Source: Cellulomonas sp. APG4
GTDB taxonomy: Bacteria; Actinomycetota; Actinomycetes; Actinomycetales; Cellulomonadaceae
Assembly (NCBI RefSeq): GCF_009996735.1
Contig: NZ_JAACYI010000017.1
Coordinates: 27,988 to 91,987 of the forward strand
Length of the DNA stretch: 64,000 nt
Direction: 5' to 3'
Shown here: positions 35,221 to 43,212 of the stretch, one piece after another
Position numbering within the stretch: the first letter of the stretch is position 1
How the letters are laid out: every line of letters starts with the position of its first letter
Position numbers and translations under genes: made by a program
Notes under the pieces: model-generated
Database searches by the model: none
What the model saw: the letters and a program-made list of their open reading frames with translations, nothing else
What the model was told of the DNA's origin: nothing

Positions 35221-36195
35221 GTGCCTGCCGTGGCTGATCTGCGTGTGCCCGGGTGGGACGGCATCGAGCGCCCGACCATCGCCGTCGAACCGGCCGCCCA
35301 GGGCGCTGCGGCGATCGAACAGCTCGCGCGGACGGCACGCCACGGCCGCTGGCGGGCGTCGGTGTCCGACGACGGCCTCGTGGTCCGGGCGACCGTCCCC
35401 GCCCTCGCGATCGCGCCGTCCCACCTGCTGCGCGAGCCCAAGGACCTGTGGCGCTCGTCCGTGGTGCGGGCCGAGGCGTCGAACGACGGCGTGGGCGGGT
35501 GCCGGGTCGAGGTCGAGGTCGAGGACCGCGGCGCGCGACGGCTGCCGGTCCGCACCGCCGAGCTCCTCTCGGCGTGGGTCGCCGATCTCGAGGCCGCCGG
35601 GACACGCGTACGCACCGGCATGTGGCGCGACGCCGTTGACGACGCAGGCGGCGACCCGGGCGCCTGGACCACCGAGGGCACGCGGCTGAACGCGATCGCC
35701 GACCGCGAGGCCGCGCGGACCTCTCCGCCCGCATCCTTCGCGCTCACCGATCGAGCCGCGGCGTGGGCCGACGACGTCGCCCTGCGTTGCGGCACGGCGG
35801 ACGAGCCGTTGCGCGACCTGACTGCCCGCGCGTGGATCGACGGTCTTGCCGACGCGGGCCTCTCGCGCCGTCGGCAGCCCAAACCCGCCTACGTGGTGGA
35901 CGCCCTGGTGGGCGCCGCCGTGGCCGACGGCGTGCTGACCCTGCCCGAGCCCGGCGTGCTGCGCATGGCCTTCGCGCGCCGGGACCCGCAGACGGAGTCG
36001 GAGGACGCGTGGGGCTGGGGCCTCAAGCCCGCCTCGACCGCGGCGCTCACGTGGCACGCGCAGAACGCCGTCGGGCTCGAGGAACTCACGACGACGGCCG
36101 TGGGCGGGGCTGCCGTGATGGCGGGCCTCGCTGCGGTGGTCGCGAGCCTGGCCGACCTGCGCCAGGGGCCGGTCGACGAGCTCCGCTGCTGGTAG
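35221..36195 (+). CDS. Hypothetical protein
   Basis: A 324-residue protein from GTG at 35221 (GTG at 35230 is possible). It is soluble and rich in Ala and acidic residues. SHLLREPKDLWRSS, LTARAWIDGLADAGLSRR and AWGWGLKPASTAALTWH are distinctive blocks. I do not recognise a family. The frame is intact, with no clear operon partner. Confidence 0.65.
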   Translation: MPAVADLRVPGWDGIERPTIAVEPAAQGAAAIEQLARTARHGRWRASVSDDGLVVRATVPALAIAPSHLLREPKDLWRSSVVRAEASNDGVGGCRVEVEVEDRGARRLPVRTAELLSAWVADLEAAGTRVRTGMWRDAVDDAGGDPGAWTTEGTRLNAIADREAARTSPPASFALTDRAAAWADDVALRCGTADEPLRDLTARAWIDGLADAGLSRRRQPKPAYVVDALVGAAVADGVLTLPEPGVLRMAFARRDPQTESEDAWGWGLKPASTAALTWHAQNAVGLEELTTTAVGGAAVMAGLAAVVASLADLRQGPVDELRCW

Positions 36196-36263
36196 GGAAC
36201 GGCGGCGGGGCGCACGTCAGGACGCGAGCGCGGGATCTGCGCGCGCGGCTCAGCGGGCCGTGC

Positions 36264-37178
36264 TCAGCGGGCCCGGTGGTCCTCGATCGCGAGACGGTGC
36301 GCACGCCGCGGCTCGCGCGCCGCGCCCGTGAGGAGCAGCGCGCGGATCACGCGGTGGCGGTGGCCCGCGTAGGGGGCGAGCAGCTCGAGCATCCCGGCGT
36401 CGTCGGTGCGGCGACCCGCGAGCGCCCAACCGATCTGGTGGGGCAGGTGGAAGTCGCCCACCGAGACGGCGTCGGGGTCGCCGAGCGCTCGCTGCGCGGT
36501 CTCGGCCGCGGTCCACGGACCTACCCCGGGCACGTGCATGAGCAGGGCGCGCCCGGCCGACGGCGGCATGCGGCTCGCCTGCTCGAGGCGATGGGCGAGC
36601 CGGGCCGCCGCGACCACCGTGCGGGCGCGGCGCGGGTCGACACCGGCGCGGTGGAAGTCCCAGGTCGGGACGCGGGCCCAGGCATCGGCGGCGGGCGGGA
36701 CGCACATGCCCTCGGGAGCGGGGCCGGGTGCTGGTGTGCCGTGGGCGCGGACGAGGCGTCGCCAGGCGTCCGTCGCCGTCCGGGTGATGACGCGCTGCTC
36801 GAGGATGGCGGGCACCAGCTGCTCGAGCACGCGTCCACCACGGGTCATGCGCACGTGGGCGGTGCGGCGCCACGCGTCGCGCACCAGGCCGGGCGGGGGA
36901 GCGAACGACGCGTCGTCGTCGTGCTCGCCCAGCAGTGCGGGGGCGAGCGTGAGGGCCTCGGCGGCTCCGTCGCCCCAGGCCTCGACGTGCACGGATCGAG
37001 GCCCGCGCTGGTGGAGGCGGAGGGTCGCGGGGCCGCTGGTCAGGCGGGTCGCGCGCCACGCGGCGCCGTCGGGCGTGACCTGGTGCGCGGGGTCGTAGGC
37101 GCCGTGGCGCAGCGGCGCGAGCGTCCGGACGACGTCCGTCGGTCGCGAGAGGACGACGTCCACCTGCTCGTGCTGCAC
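36264..37178 (-). CDS. DNA-3-methyladenine glycosylase II-like protein (AlkA family)
   Basis: A 304-residue HhH-GPD protein. LMHVPGVGPWTAAETAQRAL is the helix-hairpin-helix and DAVSVGDFHLPHQIG holds the catalytic aspartate of alkyl-base glycosylases. It removes alkylated bases in base-excision repair. I chose the GTG at 37178 with GGGGG upstream; the open frame extends to 37400 but the extra residues look non-coding. Confidence 0.85.
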   Translation of the reverse strand: MQHEQVDVVLSRPTDVVRTLAPLRHGAYDPAHQVTPDGAAWRATRLTSGPATLRLHQRGPRSVHVEAWGDGAAEALTLAPALLGEHDDDASFAPPPGLVRDAWRRTAHVRMTRGGRVLEQLVPAILEQRVITRTATDAWRRLVRAHGTPAPGPAPEGMCVPPAADAWARVPTWDFHRAGVDPRRARTVVAAARLAHRLEQASRMPPSAGRALLMHVPGVGPWTAAETAQRALGDPDAVSVGDFHLPHQIGWALAGRRTDDAGMLELLAPYAGHRHRVIRALLLTGAAREPRRAHRLAIEDHRAR

Positions 37179-37224
37179 GCCCCCATGGTCACACGCGCCC
37201 CCGACGCCACCCGTCGTGCGCCCG

Positions 37225-37338
37225 TCACGCCTCGGGTGGCGGAGGCGCGCATGTCTCCCATGCGGCGATGCGGTGGAGCTCCTGCCGGATGTCGCCCTCG
37301 TACTCCTTGCGGTGCGCGAGGGAGTCCTCCCACTCACA
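37225..37338 (-). pseudogene. Coding remnant after the immunity candidate
   Basis: Directly after the TGA of the 109-residue ORF, the same frame continues for about 37 codons with natural-looking residues (EWEDSLAHRKEYEGDIRQE) to the next stop. This looks like a leftover C-terminal exon of a former gene, or an extension lost by a stop mutation. Confidence 0.35.
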
Positions 37339-37668
37339 TCACCGTCGCCGTTCGCCACCTGCGTCGATGAAGGCGGCCAGCTCCTCAAAGCGAAGTGCAA
37401 TCCCTTCGCGCTCTGAGGTCTCCGGAAGCTCTCTACGCGCGATGCTCGGCAGCGCGTGCGCTAGACGCGAGAGTTCGGTCAGCTCCGACTCGTCGAACTC
37501 GTCGAGCCAGAGCGCACCGAGATTGTTGTCGGAAACCTCGCGCAACTTTGGCGCGACAGCCTCGTTCGCGTCGTCCGCCAACCGGTCGAGCATCCAGTAG
37601 AAGATGCTGTTTCTGATCATCCAGCTCTCGTCGTCGCCGATGCTGTACGCCACAAGCCCTGACATCAC
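37339..37668 (-). CDS. Putative immunity protein of toxin cassette 1
   Basis: A 109-residue acidic, helical-looking protein starting MMSGLVAYSIGDDESWM. Its ATG overlaps the toxin stop by 4 bp. It has noticeably lower GC and different codon use from its neighbours, typical of horizontally exchanged toxin-immunity pairs. No family is recognised. The role rests on position only. Confidence 0.6.
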   Translation of the reverse strand: MMSGLVAYSIGDDESWMIRNSIFYWMLDRLADDANEAVAPKLREVSDNNLGALWLDEFDESELTELSRLAHALPSIARRELPETSEREGIALRFEELAAFIDAGGERRR

Positions 37669-39037
37669 TCACCCACCAGGAAGAACTTCGTCTCGTCTCG
37701 GTCCCTGAGCAGCTCTCGGATGCGTGCGATCTGGTCCGCATCGAACTGCGAAACGTCGATCGGCACGAGGTCCGCCTTCCTGTCGTGCGTGTCGAGCTTA
37801 TGGATGAAGGCCGCCCACTGCTTCCGGGTCTGAAGGTACTCACCTGAGAAGCCCCCCATCGCGTCGTAGCTTCGACCGCTCGCGTCGAACCAGTCGACGA
37901 GGCTCTCCCTGTGGGCTCGCACCAACTCGAGCCCGTGCACCTCGACAAGCCATCGAGCAGTCCGGTACTCGCCCTCGCGGAACTGGTTGACCGACGGGTC
38001 GAAACCGAGGGAGTACTCGAAGGTGCCCGGCTCCGGGTCGTCCGGGAGCAGTCTGACCTGTGCGGGGGCGGCCGCTTCGATGGTGCTCAGCGGTGCGTCG
38101 ATGTGACTCGGCACCTCCGGGGTTGCCCAGTCCGGCACCTTCGCGACGCCGTTCGGGATGTCGGTCGCCCGCGTGATGCGGGACAACACACCCCGGCGCC
38201 GCCGCCCGCGACGCTGAGTCCCAGCTCCGGGGCGACCGAGCCCCACCACCGCCCGGGGCGGTCGCGCCACGTCTCAGAGTCGAGGAGCACGCGGTTGACG
38301 TCGTGCGGGTTCGCCGCGAGGTGCCCGGCGAGGTCCTGCACACCCTGCGCCGCAGCGCCGACGTCGTGCGCGTAGCCGCCTGGGTCGTAGATGACCCGGG
38401 CCGCGTTGTAGGTGCGCAGCATGGTGCCGATCCCGCACACCCAGCTCCACACCCCGGCCCAGAAGTCGGCGGCGTGGAACTGCCCGTCGGGCAGGTCTGC
38501 ACACCAGGCGTCGAGCAGCGCCGCAGCAGCCTCGGCCGAGAGCCGCACCTCCTCGCGGACTTCCTCGAGTAGCTGCACCGCGAGCATCCGGGTCTGGTAC
38601 CCGGGGTCGAACAGCGGCCAGACCGTCGTCCCCTCGACCACCGTCTGCTGCGGCGCACCGTACGGCGCGGGCCCGGCGAGGCACTGCAGCCCGTCGTACG
38701 ACCTCTCCGCCTCGCCCTTGCGCCAGAGCGCGATCGCGAGGTGACACTCCTCGCGTGCCCACTCGATGGTCGCGGCGTGCACGCGCAGCACCTCGGCGGC
38801 CGAGCGGTACACCTCGGCGGGGGCATCCATCGCCTCGGCGAGCTGCGGCCGACGCTCGTCCCAGCCGTTCGCCGCGTTGCCCAGCCATCCGGCCACGGTC
38901 CGGCGCCGCACACCCGACGCCGCGTCCTCGAGCTCCTCGGCACGCGTCTCGAGGGAGCGCGCGTCGTCGTAGAGCGCCTCCGTCGAGCCCGGGATCAGGT
39001 CGAGCGGGTCGGCGTTGATCGAGAGCCCGACGCTCAT
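37665..39037 (-). pseudogene. Type VII-style polymorphic toxin, frameshifted
   Basis: The N-terminal ~280 residues (MSVGLSINADPLDLIPGST, then an alanine-rich helical bundle) fit the T7SS-secreted toxin signal region. The C-terminal domain is in another frame, with SLVDWFDASGRSYDAMGG, DLVPIDVSQFDADQIARI and an ending KFFLVGE, a pattern I associate with contact-dependent nuclease toxins. Near 38184-38194 a GTGTGT run appears to carry one extra TG; removing it joins the frames seamlessly. Total length is 3n+2, as expected. Inactivation, slippage or a sequencing error are all possible. Confidence 0.75.
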
Positions 39038-39354
39038 CCGACCACCATGCCCATGTCGAGGCGCTCGTCCAGACGCCGCATCTGCGCCGGCGCGAGCAGG
39101 TCGGACTCGCGGTAGTGGGTGGCGCTGCCGCGCAGCGCGACCCCTGCGGCGTCGGCCTGGTCGCTGAGCACCCGCGTCAGGTGGCCGAGGCGTGCGGAGA
39201 ACCGGCCGGCCGCCTCGGTCAGCTCGGGGTTCGCGTAGGTGGACCGACCTTCGAGCAGCTCACGACGTGCGGTCGCGTCCAGGTCGTCACTCACGCCGAG
39301 GAGCGCACGACCCGCCGCGTCGAGCTCGTCGACGTCCGCCTCGAAGCCGCTCAC
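39034..39354 (-). CDS. EspC/WXG100-like partner protein of toxin cassette 1
   Basis: A 106-residue helical protein from GTG with AAAGGGGGC upstream. The LTRVLSDQADAAGVALRG and THYRESD blocks fit DUF2580/EspC-like ESX-associated proteins, which pair with or chaperone T7SS substrates. Its stop overlaps the toxin ATG (ATGA), so the two are translationally coupled. Confidence 0.75.
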   Translation of the reverse strand: MSGFEADVDELDAAGRALLGVSDDLDATARRELLEGRSTYANPELTEAAGRFSARLGHLTRVLSDQADAAGVALRGSATHYRESDLLAPAQMRRLDERLDMGMVVG

Positions 39355-39425
39355 TGCGCCCCCTTTGCCCTGCCTCGTCCGGTCCTTGCCGACGACGACG
39401 CTAGGGCGCACGGACCGCCCGCCCC

Positions 39426-39439
39426 GGTTATCCACAGGC
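39426..39439 (+). promoter_or_regulatory. DnaA-box-like element upstream of toxin cassette 1
   Basis: CCGGTTATCCACAG contains a perfect TTATCCACA box, 72 bp before the first gene start. A -10-like TAGCGT lies between them on the minus strand. The identical 14-mer precedes toxin cassette 2. Confidence 0.6.
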
Positions 39440-39508
39440 CCGGCCGACAACGGCGTCGCGGTCCCGCGGGCGGTCGGCCCTCGCCCGACGGCGTGCCAGG
39501 CTGGGCGC

Positions 39509-39832
39509 GTGCGCCACACCCTCACCGCCCTGATCGCCGCCCTCACGCTGGTCGTCGGCTTCGCGGTCGCGCAGGCCACGGGAAGCCAGCTGCTGGGCGG
39601 CGCGACCCTCCTCGCGGGCGCGGCGTGGTGCGTCCTGCGCGAGGCGCGGCACAGCGCGTGGTGGCGCATCGCCGTCGTCGGCGTGGTCGCCTTGGTGACC
39701 TTCGCGCTCTCCCACCGCCTCGCGGACGTCGTCGGCGCCTGGCCGGCCGTGCTGATCGCGGCCGGCGCGACCGGTGTCAGCGGCCTGCTCGCCCTCCACC
39801 CCCAGGAGCAGCGGACCCGTCCTCGGCCCTGA
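39509..39832 (+). CDS. Hypothetical small membrane protein
   Basis: A 107-residue protein from GTG with three or four hydrophobic segments and a short basic tail. CAGGCT six nt upstream of the GTG may give a leaderless transcript. Its end overlaps the convergent membrane-protein gene by 56 bp. No family is recognised. Confidence 0.65.
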   Translation: MRHTLTALIAALTLVVGFAVAQATGSQLLGGATLLAGAAWCVLREARHSAWWRIAVVGVVALVTFALSHRLADVVGAWPAVLIAAGATGVSGLLALHPQEQRTRPRP

Positions 39833-40685
39833 CGCGGCGGCGGCCCACGCCCATCTGCCGCGCGGCGATCGGTGAGAGCACGACGACGACCGCCGTCCCA
39901 CCGAGCACCATCCCGGCCGTCACCCGCAGGGCCCACAACGCCACGAGGAAGCCACCGGTCACGGTCGCGTCGTCGACCCCGAAAGCACCCCACATGCCAC
40001 GCGGGAGCGGGACGGCGTCGTCCCAGGTCAGGATCGTCTGCGGGATCCAGAACGTCGCGAGGCCCAGCAGCGCCACGCCGAGCCCGACCAGCATCGCCCG
40101 GAACACCCACGGCGGCCGCGCGTTGAGCTCCTCGCCCGCCTCCGGGACCTCGAGCAGCGTTCCGCGCCACCGCGAATCGGCCCACCGCAGCCCCGCGCGC
40201 AGCACCACCACCGCAAGCCAACCGATGACGCCCAGGAGCACCAGCATCACCAGGACCAGGGAGATCACCATGGGGAAGAGCGCGATCTGCCCCCAGCCGT
40301 CCTCCTCGGCGAGCCCGATCAGCGGAGCCCCGACGGCGAGCGACAGCGCCGCCTGAACGAGCCCCCACAGCATCAGCCGGGCGACGAGGTCACCGACGAG
40401 CGACCGGGGCAGCGTGGGGGTGTCTCCGCGGGGCACTGCGGCGTCGAGCATGCGCTGATAGCCCGGCCGCTCGCCCGCTTGTGCCTCCTTGTGGGCGCGC
40501 GCCGCATCCACGAGCGCCCCCACGAGGCCCGGGATCGTGAGCAGCACGGCGGCGGCGATCAGCCCGCCCTCAGCGGACTCACCCGCGGGGTACTCACCGG
40601 CGTGGGCCACCCACGCGAGCCCGATGACCGCGAGGACGGCGGCGGGCTGCAGCCACGTGGGCAGCCAGGCCTTGCTCTTGAGCAC
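39777..40685 (-). CDS. Hypothetical multi-pass membrane protein
   Basis: A 302-residue protein from GTG with about six hydrophobic segments in three pairs (near residues 12-55, 105-165 and 195-280) separated by charged loops. I recognise no family. It lies between the two toxin cassettes on the same strand, but no motif ties it to secretion. Confidence 0.7.
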   Translation of the reverse strand: MLKSKAWLPTWLQPAAVLAVIGLAWVAHAGEYPAGESAEGGLIAAAVLLTIPGLVGALVDAARAHKEAQAGERPGYQRMLDAAVPRGDTPTLPRSLVGDLVARLMLWGLVQAALSLAVGAPLIGLAEEDGWGQIALFPMVISLVLVMLVLLGVIGWLAVVVLRAGLRWADSRWRGTLLEVPEAGEELNARPPWVFRAMLVGLGVALLGLATFWIPQTILTWDDAVPLPRGMWGAFGVDDATVTGGFLVALWALRVTAGMVLGGTAVVVVLSPIAARQMGVGRRRVRAEDGSAAPGGGGRAGR

Positions 40686-40728
40686 GAGGGGTCACGCTAG
40701 TGCTCGACGGGACTCCGGAGGCGCGGGG

Positions 40729-41298
40729 TCACCCCAAAGGACGCCGGTAGCGGATCTCCTCGACCGTGGCGCCGTCGATCTCCTCGGTCTTGGCGGCGCC
40801 GTCGGCGGCCCATCCGTGGCGCTCGTAGAACCGCCGGCCGCGCGCGTTGCCGGGGAGGACCCAGAGGATGGCCTCGCGGTGCCCGGCGTGGGCGAGCGCC
40901 GCCTGGACGTGGGTGAGCAGCGCGGCACCGGCCCCGCGGCCCCAGTGGTCAGGGTGGACGTTCAGCGCGTACAGCTCGCCGACGCCCGACGACGTCGTCC
41001 CGGGGTCCGCGGGCGCGTCGGGCACCCGCTCGGGCCCGTGGATCGCGAAGCCGACGACGCTGCCCTCGACCTCGGCGACGCGGACCTTGGTGCGGCGGAA
41101 CGCGCCGTCGGCCAGCCAGCCGTGCCAGCGCTCGACGCGTGCCGCGAGGTCGATCCTGTCCAGGACGTCGTCGGGCAGGATCCCGCGGTACCCGACCTGC
41201 CAGGCCCGCACGTGTGCGGTCGCCACCGCCTCAGCGTCCTTAACGCGCGGCTCGCGCACGACGACGTCCTGCCGCTGGGCTCCTTCGGTCACCTGCAC
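40729..41298 (-). CDS. GNAT-family N-acetyltransferase
   Basis: A 189-residue acetyltransferase. ALNVHPDHWGRGAGAALL is the acetyl-CoA pyrophosphate loop (motif A) and ARGRRFYERHGWAADG is motif B. I placed the start at GTG 41298, which follows GGGGGAGG; 41292 or 41358 are possible. The substrate is unknown. Confidence 0.85.
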   Translation of the reverse strand: MQVTEGAQRQDVVVREPRVKDAEAVATAHVRAWQVGYRGILPDDVLDRIDLAARVERWHGWLADGAFRRTKVRVAEVEGSVVGFAIHGPERVPDAPADPGTTSSGVGELYALNVHPDHWGRGAGAALLTHVQAALAHAGHREAILWVLPGNARGRRFYERHGWAADGAAKTEEIDGATVEEIRYRRPLG

Positions 41299-41386
41299 CT
41301 CACCCTCCCCCTCGTCGGCCCGCTTCTGCGCGCGGGTGTGGAGACTTCCCGTCGCCATGCGAGGGGAACCTTCCACATCGACAGCC

Positions 41387-41632
41387 TCATGCGTAGTAGG
41401 AACCGTCCTCGGGCCACGCACCCGTCCTGGAGTGCACCACGTACGCCTTGCCAGCGACCCGCTTCGCCCCGAGTGGCTCGCGACCCGGCTCGACGCCTTC
41501 GACGTACTACGCCTCGACGTCGTCGACGGGGATGACGACGACACCCGAGGCCTCGTTCGGGTCGTCGCCGAACGTGTACGCCACCTCGGCGGCCGACTCA
41601 CGGACCTTCCTGGCGTCGACGATGATCGCCAT
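41387..41632 (-). pseudogene. Third member of a tandem 82-codon family, interrupted by an in-frame TAG
   Basis: From ATG 41632 the frame runs 41 codons (MAIIVDARKVRESAAEVAYT at the start), meets TAG at 41507-41509, and continues in the same frame to a TGA at 41387-41389, ending RTGAWPEDGSYYA. Total length of 82 codons equals that of both neighbours and the ending matches their RTGRWPENAS and QTGEWPTNAS. A single point change is enough to explain it. Confidence 0.7.
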
Positions 41633-41648
41633 GGCTCCCTGTCCTACC

Positions 41649-41894
41649 TCAGCCCGTGTACACGGACGCGTTCTCGGGCCACCGTCCGGTGCGTCGCAGC
41701 AGAGTCACCGCCTTGCCCAAGACGACGTCGGCGAGATGCGGTGACGGGTTCTCCCCCTCGACCCGCCAGCTCGCCGGGTCGGAGACGGGAATCACCAGCG
41801 TGCCGCGGTCGGGGCCGTCCTCGGAGACCCCGAAGTCGTACCGCGCGGCGGTCTCATCGACGGACATCAGTCTCGCGAACGCATGACCGGACAT
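41649..41894 (-). CDS. Small immunity-like protein, tandem family member 2
   Basis: An 81-residue protein (MSVDETAARYDFGVSEDGPD, ending RTGRWPENASVYTG) with GAGGGGG before the ATG. It is clearly homologous to the genes on both sides. Clustering downstream of a polymorphic toxin suggests immunity or orphan-immunity function, inferred from position. Confidence 0.7.
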   Translation of the reverse strand: MSGHAFARLMSVDETAARYDFGVSEDGPDRGTLVIPVSDPASWRVEGENPSPHLADVVLGKAVTLLRRTGRWPENASVYTG

Positions 41895-41922
41895 CTGGCC
41901 CCCTCTTGTGGACTCGCGACGC

Positions 41923-42168
41923 TCAGGACTGGAACGACGCGTTCGTCGGCCACTCGCCCGTCTGCGTGCGCAGGTAGAGCGCCCGCGCCACGACGGTTCC
42001 AGCCCAGTGGGGCCGGTCCTCGCGGCCCTCCATGTGCCAGGCGTTCGGGCCACTGGCGGGACTGACCAGGACGCCGCGCTCCGGGTCTTCCTCCCGCCGG
42101 CCGGAGTCGTACCGCGCGGCGGTCTCGTCCACCGACAGGAGGACTCCGAACGCCTGCGCCGCCATCAA
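41923..42168 (-). CDS. Small immunity-like protein, tandem family member 1
   Basis: An 81-residue paralogue of the next gene (LLSVDETAARYDSGRREED, ending QTGEWPTNASFQS). The three copies are spaced 16-28 bp apart and have the same length, so they arose by tandem duplication. Confidence 0.7.
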   Translation of the reverse strand: MMAAQAFGVLLSVDETAARYDSGRREEDPERGVLVSPASGPNAWHMEGREDRPHWAGTVVARALYLRTQTGEWPTNASFQS

Positions 42169-42250
42169 CGCCCCCTAGGTTGGACGAGGCGTTCCGGAGA
42201 CTTCCTCACGCCACGCATGAGTAGCCCTCCAGACTTCACGGCTGGGCGCG

Positions 42251-42709
42251 TCACAGCCGCCCCTCGTCGTCGGTGAGGCGCCATGGGCCGGTGAGCGCTG
42301 CCTGAACCTCGGGAATGCTCCACTCGGGGAACCACGAGTAGAGCTCGAGCACACCGGCCCTGCGCCGCATCACCGCAAGATCGAGCTCGTGACAAAGGCA
42401 CACCTCTGCGTCGAGTCGGACCGCGAGCTGAGCGGCCGTCACCGCCATTCGCGCCCGGGCTTCGCCGTAGAGCGGATCGCCACGCTTGTAGTCGATCGTC
42501 CACTCGATGTCCGAGGTCGCGGGAGCGCCGAGAAGGTCCAGGTAGATCTCGTGGTCCACGGGGTGGCGGACGTCGCTGACGAACACCTCGAGCGCATCGA
42601 CGACAATGCGACCGCGCTCGTTGACGGGCGCGGCGAGCAATGGGACAAGGGCGGAACGAACTTCGGCGGTCGACGCCGCGGCGCGCACCGCCATGGGGTA
42701 GCCGAGCAT
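42251..42709 (-). CDS. Immunity-candidate protein, second copy
   Basis: A 152-residue protein starting MLGYPMAVRAAASTAEVRSA. It is a paralogue of the gene before it: shared MLxYPMAVR start, LDAEVCLCHELDLAVMRRR versus LDAEACLTFQLDLALMRRR, and a common ending (WRLTDDEGRL / WTLVQDDGRL). Duplicated immunity genes behind one toxin often protect against toxin variants. A SitI3-like relationship is possible but unproven. Confidence 0.65.
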   Translation of the reverse strand: MLGYPMAVRAAASTAEVRSALVPLLAAPVNERGRIVVDALEVFVSDVRHPVDHEIYLDLLGAPATSDIEWTIDYKRGDPLYGEARARMAVTAAQLAVRLDAEVCLCHELDLAVMRRRAGVLELYSWFPEWSIPEVQAALTGPWRLTDDEGRL

Positions 42710-42753
42710 CACGCCTCCGGGGTTGCGTCGCTCACGTGCGGGCGCCTGCCGCC

Positions 42754-43209
42754 TCAGAGGCGCCCGTCGTCCTGGACGAGTGTCCATGGGTCCTCGAGCG
42801 ACTCCTGGACTTCCGCAATGCCCCATGGCCGGAACCAGGAGAAGAGCTCGAGAGCACCGTCGCGCCGCCGCATGAGAGCCAGGTCCAGCTGGAAGGTGAG
42901 GCATGCCTCGGCGTCCAGCTCCCGTGCCAGCGCAGGCGCCGCCCGCGCCAGGAGGAGGCGCGCCCGCTCGTAGTCCGCGGCGTCGCCCTTGTCCTCGATC
43001 CACCAGTCCACGAAGCAGGTGCCTGGGGCTGTCAGCAAGTCGTCGAGAACGCTGCGCGTGACCGGGTGGTCGGGGACGTCGATGTCGACGCTGAGCGCTC
43101 CGATCGTGATCCGTCCATCGACCGGATCGGTGCCGAGAAGCGTTGCGAGCGCACCGACGATGTCCTCGACGGACACGACCGTACGCACGGCCATGGGGTA
43201 GTGCAGCAT
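42754..43209 (-). CDS. Immunity-candidate protein for the CdiA-like tRNase toxin
   Basis: A 151-residue acidic protein starting 3 bp after the toxin stop, the usual place of a cognate immunity gene. The acidic residues would suit binding a basic nuclease. It has a diverged second copy directly downstream. Its family is not firmly recognised. Confidence 0.7.
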   Translation of the reverse strand: MLHYPMAVRTVVSVEDIVGALATLLGTDPVDGRITIGALSVDIDVPDHPVTRSVLDDLLTAPGTCFVDWWIEDKGDAADYERARLLLARAAPALARELDAEACLTFQLDLALMRRRDGALELFSWFRPWGIAEVQESLEDPWTLVQDDGRL

Positions 43210-43212
43210 TCG

